Assembly (NCBI GenBank): GCA_003330885.1 | Contig: CP030277.1 | Location: 1,302,001 to 1,366,000, forward strand | DNA from: Rhodobiaceae bacterium | GTDB taxonomy: Bacteria > Pseudomonadota > Alphaproteobacteria > Parvibaculales > Parvibaculaceae | Reading direction: 5' to 3' | Length of the DNA stretch: 64,000 nucleotides | In this document: piece after piece, positions 25,039 through 34,188 of the stretch | Layout: each line of letters starts with the position of its first letter | Position numbering within the stretch: position 1 is the first letter of the stretch | Translations under genes and position numbers: made by a program | The notes under the pieces: generated by a model | What the model was told of the DNA's origin: nothing | Database searches by the model: none | The model's input: the letters and a program-made list of their open reading frames with translations, nothing else

Positions 25039-27387
25039 TTGGCCTCACCCAAAAAGCCACCCACCAAAAAGAAGCGGGATCGCAAGCCCAAAAAGCCTGA
25101 CGTAACGCTTCCGACACGTGACCAGATCATGGCTTTCGTCACGGAGTCGCCGGGCAAGGTTGGGAAACGCGAAATCGCCAAGGCCTTTGGCATTTCAGGC
25201 TCCCAACGCATTGGCCTAAAACGCATTCTGAAAGAGCTGACCCAGGAAGGCCTGCTCAAAAAGGAAGAAGGCAAATCACTCGCTAAGCCAGGAGAGATGC
25301 CCCCTGTCGCGGTGATCGACATCACCAGACGCGACCAGGATGGCGAACTCATTGCGACACCAAACAATTGGTCAGAAGACACGCCAGTTCCGCAAATTGT
25401 CATTGTCCCCGGTGATGCGAATGACCGACAGCGCGGCGCACCGGCAGGTGTTGGTGATCGTGTCTTAGCGCGCATCACCAAGATTGGTGAAGAAGGACCT
25501 GCTGACTATCCCTACGAAGCGCGGGTTATCCGCCGCATCGGCAAAGGCAATGAGAACTTCCTCGGTATTTTCCGTAAGACCCCGACCGGCGGCCGCATTG
25601 TTCCCGTCGATAAAAAGGCCCGGAACGAATACGAAGTCACCCGGCCGCATATCGGTGAAGCAGCAGAAGGCGATCTTGTCCTGGTAGAAGCCATGCCGGG
25701 TCCCCGCTACGCGCCACGTCGGGCAAAGGTCAAAGAAACTTATGGTCGCGGTGATGAACAGCGCTCCATCAGCCTAATCGCCATTCATGCCCACGGTATT
25801 CCAGACGCGTTCCCAGATGCCGTTATCGCAGCCGCAGATGCTGCAAAACCAGTGAAGCTGAGCAAAGCCCGCGACGACCTGCGCGATGTGCCGCTCATTA
25901 CGATTGACCCGCCAGACGCCCGCGATCACGACGACGCGGTTGCCGCCCTTCCCGACGACGATCCAAAAAACGAAGGTGGCTGGATTGTTTATGTCGCTAT
26001 TGCTGACGTGTCGCACTATGTGGAGAGCGGTGGACTTCTCGACAAAGAAGCCCTGAAACGTGGCAACTCAACCTATTTCCCTGACCGCGTGGTGCCCATG
26101 CTGCCGGAACGCATCTCGAACGATCTCTGTTCGCTCCGCGAAGGGGAAGACCGGCCCTGCCTTGCTGTGCGTATGGTCTTCGACAAAAACGGCCAGAAAA
26201 AGAGCCACAAGTTTCTGCGCGGCATCATGCGCTCGGCAGCGAAACTTTCTTACGCAGAAGCCCAGTCCGCATTTGAAGGCAATCCAGACCCACGTTTTAA
26301 AGATTTGCAACGCGAAGTTATCGAACCGCTTTGGCAGGCCTATCAGGCCATGTCGAAAGCCCGAGACAAGCGCGGTCCGCTAGCTCTTGATTTGCCAGAG
26401 CATAAGATCGTGATCGACCGGGAAGTCGGCAAAATCAGCGAGGTCAAAATCGCTGACAAGTTTGAGTCCATGCGTGTAATCGAAGAATGTATGATCCAGG
26501 CAAACGTTTGCGCGGCTGAATCTCTCGAAGCGAAAAAATCACCGCTCATCTACCGCATTCACGATGCGCCCAGCCGCGAAAAGCTCATGGCTTTGTCGGA
26601 GTTCCTTGAGACACTGGACATGAAGGTGGCTAAGGGCGCGGTCATGAAACCTGCCCAGTTCAATCAGATCCTCGCGAAGGTTAAAGACACCGAATACGCC
26701 CAAATGGTGAGCGACGTTGTGTTGCGCAGCCAGGCGCAAGCAATCTACTCACCAGACAATCTGGGCCACTTCGGACTGAACCTGCGCCGCTACGCCCACT
26801 TCACATCGCCCATCCGACGCTATGCCGACCTCATTGTGCATCGCAGCCTCATTAGCGGCCTCAAGCTCGGGGATGATGGCTTGAGTGACGATGACGTGAA
26901 GCTGATGTCTCAAACTGCTGAACATATTTCGCAGACCGAACGTCGTTCCATGGTCGCTGAGCGTGACTCTAATGATCGCTACATCGCCTCCTATTTGGAA
27001 AAACAGATCGGCGCGGAATTTACAGGCCGCATCTCCGGCGTAACTCGTTTTGGTCTGTTCATCCGGTTAAGTGACACTGGGGCCGACGGTCTCATCCCCA
27101 TTGCCACCCTCGACAACGACTACTACCACCATGATGAAGGGGCACATGCGCTCATCGGAGAGCGAACCGGCACCCGCTACAGGATTGGTGACCCCGTCCG
27201 TGTACGACTGGAGGAAGCCACACCCGTGACAGGCGGACTACGCTTCACCATGCTCGAAGGCGGGACCGAGGGAAAAGGCAAACGCCGTGGAAAAAATGGT
27301 GGGCGCCCTAACTCAGGACCGGGAGGCGGCAAGAAGCCTTACAAACGCGGCGGCGGCCGAAACGCGCGGCCTCGTGGGAAAAAGTAG
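25039..27387 (+). CDS. rnr: Ribonuclease R
   Basis: 3'-5' exoribonuclease for structured RNA. 782 residues: basic Lys-rich N-terminus and a winged helix (VGKREIAKAFGISGSQR), cold-shock domains, the RNB core with ITIDPPDARDHDDAV and its metal-binding Asp residues, HFTSPIRRYADL, an S1 domain (FTGRISGVTRFGLFI), and a Gly/Arg/Lys-rich tail. No ATG fits: the frame begins with TTG at 25039, GAGG upstream, five bases after the topA stop, so topA and rnr form one unit. The stop TAG lies inside a dispersed palindrome (27386-27433). Confidence 0.95.
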   Translation: MASPKKPPTKKKRDRKPKKPDVTLPTRDQIMAFVTESPGKVGKREIAKAFGISGSQRIGLKRILKELTQEGLLKKEEGKSLAKPGEMPPVAVIDITRRDQDGELIATPNNWSEDTPVPQIVIVPGDANDRQRGAPAGVGDRVLARITKIGEEGPADYPYEARVIRRIGKGNENFLGIFRKTPTGGRIVPVDKKARNEYEVTRPHIGEAAEGDLVLVEAMPGPRYAPRRAKVKETYGRGDEQRSISLIAIHAHGIPDAFPDAVIAAADAAKPVKLSKARDDLRDVPLITIDPPDARDHDDAVAALPDDDPKNEGGWIVYVAIADVSHYVESGGLLDKEALKRGNSTYFPDRVVPMLPERISNDLCSLREGEDRPCLAVRMVFDKNGQKKSHKFLRGIMRSAAKLSYAEAQSAFEGNPDPRFKDLQREVIEPLWQAYQAMSKARDKRGPLALDLPEHKIVIDREVGKISEVKIADKFESMRVIEECMIQANVCAAESLEAKKSPLIYRIHDAPSREKLMALSEFLETLDMKVAKGAVMKPAQFNQILAKVKDTEYAQMVSDVVLRSQAQAIYSPDNLGHFGLNLRRYAHFTSPIRRYADLIVHRSLISGLKLGDDGLSDDDVKLMSQTAEHISQTERRSMVAERDSNDRYIASYLEKQIGAEFTGRISGVTRFGLFIRLSDTGADGLIPIATLDNDYYHHDEGAHALIGERTGTRYRIGDPVRVRLEEATPVTGGLRFTMLEGGTEGKGKRRGKNGGRPNSGPGGGKKPYKRGGGRNARPRGKK

Positions 27388-27433
27388 AGCATTTCCAGGA
27401 AAAGTGGGAACCGATTTTCCGTCCGGAGATGCG
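27386..27433. repeat. Dispersed palindromic repeat, copy 2
   Basis: 48-base element AGAGCATTTCC...CGTCCGGAGATGCG. Inner arms GGAAAAGT...ATTTTCC add a second palindrome. Its first two bases belong to the rnr stop codon. Confidence 0.82.
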
Positions 27434-27526
27434 CCTAAGAGTCTCATAGACACCACACGCTAGCTTGCCGCGCGTCACCCTGCCACATGTGCAAAACCCT
27501 TTAAGAACATCATGTTATCGTCGCTG

Positions 27527-27573
27527 GAGCATATTCCCGAAAAGTGTTCACGGTTTTCGGGAGAGAATATGCG
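27527..27573. repeat. Dispersed palindromic repeat, variant copy
   Basis: 47-base element GGAGCATATTCCCGAAAAGT...GGTTTTCGGGAGAGAATATGCG with arms GCATATTC/GAATATGC and inner CCGAAAA/TTTTCGG. Same plan as the other copies but with ATATTC for ATTTCC; it resembles GCATGATC...GATCATGC palindromes common in Hyphomicrobiales. Confidence 0.7.
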
Positions 27574-27647
27574 ATAGGAAAAACAAGAGCGTTTTTTAGT
27601 GGTCCTGTTTTCACTCAAAAAGCTCTGGGGTCGGTCGGAGAAAGCCC

Positions 27648-28043
27648 ATGACAAGCATTGCAGATACAGCAGACGAACATCGTCCGGTCTGGCAGTCCAT
27701 CCGCAGAGGCGGAGCTTTCAAATGCCCATCTTGCGGCGAAGGTCAGGTTTTTCGGAAATATCTGAAAGTCGCTGACAATTGCAGTCAATGCGGCGAAGAA
27801 CTGCACCACCATCGCGCAGATGATGCTCCGCCCTATTTCACCATCTTCATCGTTGGCCATATCGTGGTCCCGGCCATGCTCTGGATTGAGATGGCCTATC
27901 GACCAGACGCTTGGATCCACGCCGCCATTTGGGGGCCGCTGACATTAGCGCTCACCCTTACCATCCTGCCCATCACCAAGGGGGCGGTTGTTGGCATGCA
28001 ATGGGCCGTTAGAATGCACGGCTTTGGCGGCCACGAGGACTAG
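27648..28043 (+). CDS. DUF983 membrane protein with zinc-ribbon
   Basis: 131 residues. A treble-clef-like pair CPSCGEG and CSQCGEE (16-17 residues apart, roughly 27-48) probably binds zinc; two membrane helices follow (FTIFIVGHIVVPAMLWIEM and a second at LTLALTLTILPITKGAVV). DUF983 proteins sit between rnr and NUDIX genes in many alphaproteobacteria; their function is unknown. The gene ends before a clear terminator. The ATG at 27648 has no strong Shine-Dalgarno; it begins 260 bases after rnr. Confidence 0.9.
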   Translation: MTSIADTADEHRPVWQSIRRGGAFKCPSCGEGQVFRKYLKVADNCSQCGEELHHHRADDAPPYFTIFIVGHIVVPAMLWIEMAYRPDAWIHAAIWGPLTLALTLTILPITKGAVVGMQWAVRMHGFGGHED

Positions 28044-28113
28044 CAAACGCAGCGTTCTGCTAGGGTCTCACACCTATCTGGACAGACTCAGGCGCAAAAG
28101 GCACATTGAAGGT

Positions 28114-28142
28114 AAGGGCGTGACCGCCGGTCGCGCCTTTTT
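28114..28142 (+). terminator. Intrinsic terminator after DUF983
   Basis: GGCGTGACC (28117-28125) pairs with GGTCGCGCC (28129-28137) over nine base pairs with one G-T, loop GCC, followed by TTTTT. Confidence 0.78.
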
Positions 28143-28159
28143 CACGTGTGGAGGGTGTC

Positions 28160-28939
28160 ATGGCGACCAACAAAAAAAGCAGCAAAACAGCAACGGGCGC
28201 ATTTGACCCCAAAGAAGCCCGCAACCAGGAATACCGACACGATAAAACGCCCGCGGTTCGTCCTAAAGAAGCTGCGACCCTCATCATCGTTCGGCGTGAC
28301 GCCGCAAAGCCACGCATCCTCATGGGGAAACGCGCAGCTGGTCATAAATTCATGCCCAACAAGTTTGTCTTTCCGGGTGGCCGAATGGACGCCGCTGACA
28401 GCCGGGTAAAAGCTCACAAAGGCCTGCGTGCACCCGTCGAACGCCGTTTGCTTGATCGCATGCGGGGCACACCAAGCCCCAACAAAGCCCGGGGCCTTGC
28501 AATGGCAGCGATCAGAGAGACGTTCGAAGAAACAGGCCTCGTCATTGGCAAAAAGGTCAGTGAGCCCTTCCAGACTCGCAATCCCGAATGGCAAGCATAT
28601 TACAACGAGCATGTTGCGCCCGACCTGTCAGCCGTTGACTTCATCGCCCGCGCCATTACACCGCCCTACCGCAACCGCCGCTTCGATACGCGCTTCTTTA
28701 TGATCGACGCGGATCAGATCCGTGGCGATCTCCATGATACCGACCGGGCATCTGGCGAGCTTCTGGAACTCCACTGGCTGGAAATTGAAGATGCGTTTGA
28801 TCTTGATCTGCCAAACATCACTCGAATGATCTTAGGCGAAATGCAGGAACGCTTGGAGCTCCCAAAACCAGCTCAGGCAAAACGACCTGTCCCCTTCGTT
28901 CATTTTCGCGGTGCAAACCCCGTCAGAGACACTCTATGA
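28160..28939 (+). CDS. NUDIX hydrolase (first of tandem pair)
   Basis: Predicted pyrophosphohydrolase of a nucleoside-diphosphate-linked substrate or CoA derivative, 259 residues. The Nudix box is split by an insert: FVFPGGRMDA before, then AMAAIRETFEETGLV with the REUxEE metal site. ITPPYRNRRFDTRFF is the shared substrate-side strand. Lys-rich N-terminal extension. ATG 28160 follows GGAGGG; a GTG at 28148 is less likely. It overlaps the second NUDIX gene (ATGA), to which it is clearly paralogous. Confidence 0.9.
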   Translation: MATNKKSSKTATGAFDPKEARNQEYRHDKTPAVRPKEAATLIIVRRDAAKPRILMGKRAAGHKFMPNKFVFPGGRMDAADSRVKAHKGLRAPVERRLLDRMRGTPSPNKARGLAMAAIRETFEETGLVIGKKVSEPFQTRNPEWQAYYNEHVAPDLSAVDFIARAITPPYRNRRFDTRFFMIDADQIRGDLHDTDRASGELLELHWLEIEDAFDLDLPNITRMILGEMQERLELPKPAQAKRPVPFVHFRGANPVRDTL

Positions 28940-29619
28940 ACATAGCCAACCCAAACACGGGCAAAGCGGTAAAACCTCGCGATGCCGCCTCTCTCGTGCT
29001 TGTTGACGAAACAGGTCCAGAGCCGCGCATCCTGATGGGCAAGCGCCACGCAAAAATGAACTTCATCCCGGATGCTTTTGTGTTTCCAGGCGGCAAGCTA
29101 GACCCGCACGACCATGAGGCACTTCCCGCAACCACCTTACCTGGCGACCCGAGCCTTGGGCACACTGGGGCCTCAAAAGCCAAAACCCTGGCGCTTGCCA
29201 TGGCGGCAGTTCGGGAAACGTTTGAAGAGACCGGCATGTTACTCGCCGACAAAGGCGACATTGGTCCAGCAACTGGTGAGACCTGGGGTCAGTTCCGCGA
29301 CATGGGCCTAGCGCCAGCGCTCCACCACGTGTCCTTTATGGCACGGGCCATCACACCAACAGTGAGCCCCATTCGCTTTCATGCACGCTTCTTCAAGGCC
29401 GACGCTTCAGCCCTGACCGGCACGTTGAAAGGGAGTGGTGAATTGGATGAAATTGATTGGTATCCGCTTTCAGAAGCGCTGAAACTGCCGATTATCGATG
29501 TTACGGAATTCGTGCTCACAGAGCTTAAAAACTCGGCAGAGGGCAATCCCCGGGCGCTGCCACCGCTCTACTGTTATCTAAACGAAAAACCCAGAATCCT
29601 TGAACCCAAATCGCGTTAA
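28936..29619 (+). CDS. NUDIX hydrolase (second of tandem pair)
   Basis: 227 residues with the same plan as its neighbour: PRILMGKRHAKMNFIPDAF, FVFPGGKLDPHD, and the box AMAAVRETFEETGML, followed by ARAITPTVSPIRFHARFF. The catalytic glutamates (RETFEE) are intact. Overlap with the upstream paralogue by four bases means linked translation. Substrate unknown. An MFS permease starts 12 bases downstream and may be in the same transcript. Confidence 0.9.
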   Translation: MNIANPNTGKAVKPRDAASLVLVDETGPEPRILMGKRHAKMNFIPDAFVFPGGKLDPHDHEALPATTLPGDPSLGHTGASKAKTLALAMAAVRETFEETGMLLADKGDIGPATGETWGQFRDMGLAPALHHVSFMARAITPTVSPIRFHARFFKADASALTGTLKGSGELDEIDWYPLSEALKLPIIDVTEFVLTELKNSAEGNPRALPPLYCYLNEKPRILEPKSR

Positions 29620-29630
29620 CAGGAAGACGA

Positions 29631-30821
29631 ATGGCTGATATCGCTGAAATGGCGAAAGATCTGACGCCGCGTGAGCGAACCATCAGTCTTGCCGCAGTCA
29701 TCGCCTGCATCACCGCAGTAGGCATTGGCATGGGTGTCTCCATACCACTGCTCGCGATCCTGCTGGAACGTCAGGGTGTCTCTAGCACACTCATCGGCCT
29801 CAATACGGCTATGCCCTCGCTTGCCACTTTGGCTGTGACACCGTTCATAGCGCCGTTGCTGCGGCGTATCTCAACCGGGTCTTTTTTGCTGATCTGCCTC
29901 GTAACCTCAGCGATCTGCATGCCGCTCTATTTTGTTTTCAACAATATTTGGATCTGGTTTCCGTTGCGCTTCATCAACGGACTGGCACTTACCGGCCTCT
30001 TCGTGGTGAGTGAGTTTTGGATCAACCAGCTCGCAACAGACAAGAATCGTGGCTTCCTGATCGGCATATACGGCACCATCCTGTCAGCCGGATTCGCGGT
30101 CGGTCCTATCGTTCTCCTCACCATTGGACCGGATGGGATCGCCCCGTTTCTCATCGTGAGTTCGCTCACGCTCATCTCCGCTGTTCCCATTATCTTGGCG
30201 CGAAAACTCGCACCCCAGGTCACAGAGAAGCCAAGCCGTGGCTTGTTGGCTTTCCTGACGGTAGCGCCCGCTGCGACGCTTGCAGGCCTGGTCTACGGTG
30301 CGACCGAGACCAACATGTTCAATATGCTACCGATTTATGCCCTCCGGGTCGGTCTGACAGAAAACCTAGCCGCTCTTATTTTGACAATTTTCGCGGCGGG
30401 GAATGTTCTCTTTCAAATTCCGATTGGCCTGGCGTCAGACCGGTTCGATAGACGGACAGTGTTGCTGATCTGCGCTGGCTTCGGCTTCGCCGGAACAGCC
30501 CTTCTCCCAGTTGTCTCCCAAAACATCTGGGTCTTCTTGCCAAGCTTGTTCATTTTCGGAGGGGTGGTCGTAGGCATGTATACGGTTGGTCTCGCGCTGC
30601 TGGGCGAACGTTTTAAGGGTGCTGACCTGGCTGCTGCAAATTCAGCTTTCGTACTCATGTTCTCAACCGGCGGCCTGCTGGGCCCGCCCATTGCAGGCGC
30701 AGCCATGGACATCTGGGACCCTCATGGCCTGGCCATTGCCATGGCAGCCATATGCGGCATCTATCTGCTCATTGTGGGCTGGCGCTGGTCAGGCGGAAAA
30801 TCCGCAGAAAAGCTGGACTAA
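29631..30821 (+). CDS. MFS transporter
   Basis: Inner-membrane secondary carrier of 396 residues with twelve predicted helices. The first half opens ISLAAVIACITAVGIGMGVSIPLL; the A-like motif in the 2-3 loop is weak; LRFINGLALTGLFVVSEFWIN is a helix-4/5 segment shared with YcaD-type permeases; the central ASDRFDRRTVLL matches motif A of the second half. RBS GGAAG at nine bases. Follows the NUDIX pair; a stand-alone rpmG promoter lies beyond. Substrate unknown. Confidence 0.9.
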   Translation: MADIAEMAKDLTPRERTISLAAVIACITAVGIGMGVSIPLLAILLERQGVSSTLIGLNTAMPSLATLAVTPFIAPLLRRISTGSFLLICLVTSAICMPLYFVFNNIWIWFPLRFINGLALTGLFVVSEFWINQLATDKNRGFLIGIYGTILSAGFAVGPIVLLTIGPDGIAPFLIVSSLTLISAVPIILARKLAPQVTEKPSRGLLAFLTVAPAATLAGLVYGATETNMFNMLPIYALRVGLTENLAALILTIFAAGNVLFQIPIGLASDRFDRRTVLLICAGFGFAGTALLPVVSQNIWVFLPSLFIFGGVVVGMYTVGLALLGERFKGADLAAANSAFVLMFSTGGLLGPPIAGAAMDIWDPHGLAIAMAAICGIYLLIVGWRWSGGKSAEKLD

Positions 30822-30850
30822 GCGTTCAAAACGCGCATCTTATCGGCCCC

Positions 30851-30878
30851 TTGACTTCTCCGCTCTGCTGGTTAGTCT
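30851..30878 (+). promoter_or_regulatory. Likely rpmG promoter
   Basis: TTGACT (30851-30856), 16-base spacer, TAGTCT (30873-30878), ending 63 bases before the rpmG ATG. Confidence 0.5.
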
Positions 30879-30941
30879 GCGGCAACTTTTTCAAGGGCGC
30901 GGGAATCTACCCAAGCGCCTGTTTTATTTGAGGATTTGGTG

Positions 30942-31109
30942 ATGGCGAAGCCAACCACGATCAAGATCAAGCTGGAAAGCACAGCTGGCACAGGCTTCTA
31001 CTATGTAGCCAAGAAAAACGCGCGGACCATGACCGAGAAGATGGTCGTTAAAAAATACGACCCTGTCGTTCGCAAGCACGTGGAATTCAAGGAAACCAAA
31101 ATCAAATGA
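30942..31109 (+). CDS. rpmG: 50S ribosomal protein L33
   Basis: A 55-residue ribosomal protein: [19 protein letters not shown], then [15 protein letters not shown] and [19 protein letters not shown]. This is the cysteine-free (zinc-independent) L33 type; the usual CxxC pairs are absent. It is short but unmistakable. It has its own promoter and a strong terminator 35 bases past the stop, so it is monocistronic. Confidence 0.98.
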   Translation: MAKPTTIKIKLESTAGTGFYYVAKKNARTMTEKMVVKKYDPVVRKHVEFKETKIK

Positions 31110-31144
31110 TTTTGGCCGGCCTTTCAAAGGTCGACACAAGGAAC

Positions 31145-31175
31145 AAGGCAGGCCATCGCGCCTGCCTTTTCTTTT
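31145..31175 (+). terminator. rpmG intrinsic terminator
   Basis: Stem AAGGCAGG (31145-31152) / CCTGCCTT (31161-31168), followed by TTCTTTTG. Confidence 0.88.
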
Positions 31176-31207
31176 GCCCAACTTCTGAAATTCGGAGGCT
31201 TTGACCA

Positions 31208-31870
31208 ATGACACTCGCCTCTTTCGACGCCGTGCTGTTTGACATGGATGGCACCCTCATCGACACGGAAAGCGCATACCTCGAGGAATGGGTCCGCGCA
31301 GCCAAGCTGCAGGGCTTCGAAATCACGCAGGATCTGTGGCATCAAATGCTCGGCCGTCCGACAATTGATTGCCACCAGCTCGTGCAAGATGCCTTCGGCG
31401 TCGGTTTCAATATGGATGTGTTCGCAACCGAGTATCGGTCCCGCTTGAACGACCGGCTGCGAGACCATGTGCCAGTCATGCCGGGCGTCTTGAATTTACT
31501 CCAAGACCTTAAGGTGCAAGGAACACCGCTCGCAGTCGCCACCTCGGCAACACGCAAAAGCGCTGAGGCCTATCTTTCGACAGCTGGCCTCCGAGACTAT
31601 TTCAATCACATCATCACCAGAGATGATGTGGACCAGGGGAAACCACACCCAGAACCCTTCCAGAAGGCAGCAGCAGCCCTCTCAGTCGCTCCTGAGCGCT
31701 GTCTCGCAATGGAAGATACGGAAGCTGGCATACGCTCAGCCCACGGCGCTGGCACGATCCCCATTATGATCCCCTCCCTCAAACAGCCCGCAAACGAAAT
31801 TGCAGAACTCTGCCATCTCATCTGCAGTGACATGCAGGAGGTTCACGAGCACCTTCGCCCGACGCTCTAG
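31208..31870 (+). CDS. HAD hydrolase, beta-phosphoglucomutase-like
   Basis: Phosphatase or phosphomutase of 220 residues. Motif I is FDMDGTLIDTESAYLEEW with nucleophile and acid/base Asp; motif II is VATSATRK; the Lys of motif III is in GKPHPEPFQ; motif IV is AMEDTEAGIRSA. A helical cap sits between motifs I and II (about residues 20-90), as in the subclass I beta-phosphoglucomutase/phosphoglycolate phosphatase group. GGAGG precedes ATG 31208. Substrate cannot be told from sequence. Confidence 0.9.
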   Translation: MTLASFDAVLFDMDGTLIDTESAYLEEWVRAAKLQGFEITQDLWHQMLGRPTIDCHQLVQDAFGVGFNMDVFATEYRSRLNDRLRDHVPVMPGVLNLLQDLKVQGTPLAVATSATRKSAEAYLSTAGLRDYFNHIITRDDVDQGKPHPEPFQKAAAALSVAPERCLAMEDTEAGIRSAHGAGTIPIMIPSLKQPANEIAELCHLICSDMQEVHEHLRPTL

Positions 31871-32246
31871 GCATCAAAAACGGAAAAAGGGTGGCCGATC
31901 GAACACGTGACGTAACAGAGGAGGCCACTCCTACCACGCCCCGATCGGCCGATCCCGCGGACCCAGGAGATGCGGCGGACCCAGGCACACGCGAGAACAA
32001 ACTATATCGTCAGTGAAAGCCCCCCAGCTTGCCTTACGCAGAGCATGCCAGATATTGCGGCCCCCAACCGTCACACTATGGTGAAAAGAAACTATAGCAC
32101 ACCTCTTACCGAACATGAAGAATCGGTGGAGCACCCAGCCCTAAGGCATTGTATTATAATAAAAAATTAAGGTTAACAATGAAGGTTTTTGGCTAAGAAC
32201 CTGACCTAAAACGGTATTTTGCATCAGCCCCAATACAGGATAACCC
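31871..32246. other. 376-base intergenic region with structured segment
   Basis: No supported gene. It contains a nine-base stem GGCCGATCG (31893-31901) / CGATCGGCC (31942-31950) enclosing AGGAG-GCCA-CTCCT, then an 11-base direct repeat GCGGACCCAGG (31957, 31975). The right half is A+T-rich and forms the 3' side of pleD. A small RNA is possible. Confidence 0.4.
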
Positions 32247-33614
32247 TCAAGCCGCTTCGGTGTTTACCCGGTTACGGCCATCCCGTTTTGCCTTGTAGAG
32301 CGCCTGGTCCGCACGCTCTAGAAGCGCCTCAGCACTGTCATAGGGCCAGATGGCTCCAGCAAGTCCAATGCTCACCGTTACCTCAATCGCCTGCTCTACT
32401 TCAGTCTTAAAGGCCCGCTCCGCCACACGAGCGCGAAGGCGCTCAGCGATAGCGATGGCGGTATCAGCATCTGTGTCGGGCATAACCACCACAAACTCTT
32501 CACCACCGAGCCGGCACGCAAGGTCGATCCCCCGCACATTGTCGGAAATGCGGCTGCCAAATTCCTTCAGAACCTCATCGCCAGCACCATGACCATAGGT
32601 GTCATTCACCGCTTTGAAATAGTCGATGTCCAGCAACATGAGAGAGAGCGGTTTACCGCTATGGGCGCCCTCTTCCACCAAAGTTGTCAGGTGGTTGGTC
32701 ATGTATCTGCGGTTGTAGAGACCGGTCAGCGAGTCAGTGAAAGCCATTTCAAGACTGCGCTGGAAATTGTCTTTGAGCTGGTCCTGGTAGCGTTTGCGGC
32801 GCAACTGCGTGCGACAGCGAGCCATCAGCTCATTGCGCTCAACCGGCCGCATCAAATAGTCATTCACACCCATATCCAGTGCGCGAACCAGCTTATCCAT
32901 ATCGCCTTCTTCCACCATGGCGAGGATAGGTGTTTGCCGCGTCGCATCCAGAGACCGCATCTGCGAACAAAGGCGAAGGCCGTCCTCTTCCTTCAGCGAC
33001 AGGGAAATCAGAACAAGATCAAATTCGTCGGTGGCAGCCCGTTCCATCAGATCTGCTGAGCTTTCAGCAACGGTAACTTCATGCTGCTCGCTCAGCATCT
33101 CGCACAAACGGGCGCGCTGGCGTTCGCGATCATCAACAACGAGACAGCGTCCACCAATGTCACTTGGCAGTTCATTGCTAGCTGAGTCTATTCCACCAAT
33201 CCGCTGGCCAGTGGACTCGCGCATGCGGAGCTCATCTGTCAGGGTTTTCAGGCGGACAAGGCTTTTCACCCTCGCAAACAACGCAATATCGTTGATCGGT
33301 TTGGTCAAAAAATCGTCTGCACCGCTCTCCAGACCCTTAACCCTGTCGGATTGCTGATCGAGTGCAGTCACCATGACGATGGGAATATGGTGCGTTTCGG
33401 GAAGCTGTTTCAGACGCTCACAGACTTCATAGCCGTCCATGCCAGGCATCATCACATCAAGCAAGACAATGTCAGGCTGCTCGCTCTGCGCCATCTCAAT
33501 AGCCGTCGGTCCATCCGGTGCTTGAATGACATCGAAATACTCAGCCGTCAGCTTGGCTTCCAAGAGCTTCAGATTGGCTGGAATATCATCAACTATGAGA
33601 ACTCGGGCGGTCAC
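32247..33614 (-). CDS. pleD: Response regulator/diguanylate cyclase PleD
   Basis: Makes cyclic-di-GMP during the swarmer-to-stalked type transition. 455 residues: receiver 1 (VLIVDDIPANLKLLEAKL; phosphoacceptor Asp in LLDVMMPGMDG), a degenerate receiver 2 (CLVVDDRERQRARL), and a GGDEF domain with LTGLYNRRYM and the active site RLGGEEFVVV. The RGID sequence five residues before GGEEF is the inhibitory I-site. The start is GTG at 33614, three bases past the divK stop, so the two are co-transcribed as in Caulobacter relatives. Confidence 0.96.
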   Translation of the reverse strand: MTARVLIVDDIPANLKLLEAKLTAEYFDVIQAPDGPTAIEMAQSEQPDIVLLDVMMPGMDGYEVCERLKQLPETHHIPIVMVTALDQQSDRVKGLESGADDFLTKPINDIALFARVKSLVRLKTLTDELRMRESTGQRIGGIDSASNELPSDIGGRCLVVDDRERQRARLCEMLSEQHEVTVAESSADLMERAATDEFDLVLISLSLKEEDGLRLCSQMRSLDATRQTPILAMVEEGDMDKLVRALDMGVNDYLMRPVERNELMARCRTQLRRKRYQDQLKDNFQRSLEMAFTDSLTGLYNRRYMTNHLTTLVEEGAHSGKPLSLMLLDIDYFKAVNDTYGHGAGDEVLKEFGSRISDNVRGIDLACRLGGEEFVVVMPDTDADTAIAIAERLRARVAERAFKTEVEQAIEVTVSIGLAGAIWPYDSAEALLERADQALYKAKRDGRNRVNTEAA

Positions 33615-33617
33615 GGC

Positions 33618-33983
33618 TTACCCCAAAAAACGTTGAACCGTTTCCAGGAACTGCGTCACCGAGATCGGCTTCGCAATATAAGCCTCACATCCACCTTCCC
33701 GGATCTTCTCTTCGTCACCCTTCATCGCAAACGCGGTAACGGCAACAACAGGGATTTCCCGCAGATTGTCGTCTTCCTTGATCCACTTCGTGACTTCAAG
33801 GCCAGAGACTTCCGGCAGTTGGATGTCCATCAGAATCAGGTCAGGATGGTTGGATCGAGCGATTTCTAGCGCTTCGATACCATCCTTCGTTTGAAGAGTC
33901 TGATATCCGTGCGCATCAAGAAGATCGTGAAAGAGCTTCATATTGAGCTCATTGTCTTCAACGATAAGAACCGTTTTCGACAT
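33618..33983 (-). CDS. divK: Single-domain response regulator DivK
   Basis: Cell-fate regulator that acts through DivL/CckA on CtrA. 121 residues, one receiver domain: [21 protein letters not shown], phosphoacceptor Asp in [19 protein letters not shown], conserved Thr/Lys in [12 protein letters not shown] and AKPISV. Nearly the textbook DivK sequence. I start at ATG 33983-33981 because GGAG lies 11 bases before it but only two before the ATG at 33992. It precedes pleD in the same transcript. Confidence 0.96.
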   Translation of the reverse strand: MSKTVLIVEDNELNMKLFHDLLDAHGYQTLQTKDGIEALEIARSNHPDLILMDIQLPEVSGLEVTKWIKEDDNLREIPVVAVTAFAMKGDEEKIREGGCEAYIAKPISVTQFLETVQRFLG

Positions 33984-34188
33984 CGCTTTCATAACTCCAA
34001 CACCCCATACTCTACCTGCTAGGATCAGCAGCGCTGCCGGGCGGAGGCAGCTTGTGACACAAAAATGACCGACTTTTCAGTCTCCCATCAGACCTCAATA
34101 TCCTTAACCAATCCTTTAAGATTTGGGGGATATCCGCCAATATCCTTACTTGACCAGCACTTCATAAATATTTGGTTTCAAAAAGAAA

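Noticed and set aside
23150-25117. Long minus-strand open frames (258 and 314 codons) across topA
   Set aside because: Antisense to topA, which has full motif support; no ribosome site and low-complexity translation over the lysine tail.
31970-32170. 66-codon plus-strand frame between the HAD gene and pleD
   Set aside because: No ribosome site and no recognisable features; overlaps the structured segment.
34104-34119. TTAA...TTAA pair upstream of divK/DUF3572 as a CtrA box
   Set aside because: The spacer is eight bases, not seven, and the right half lacks the final C.
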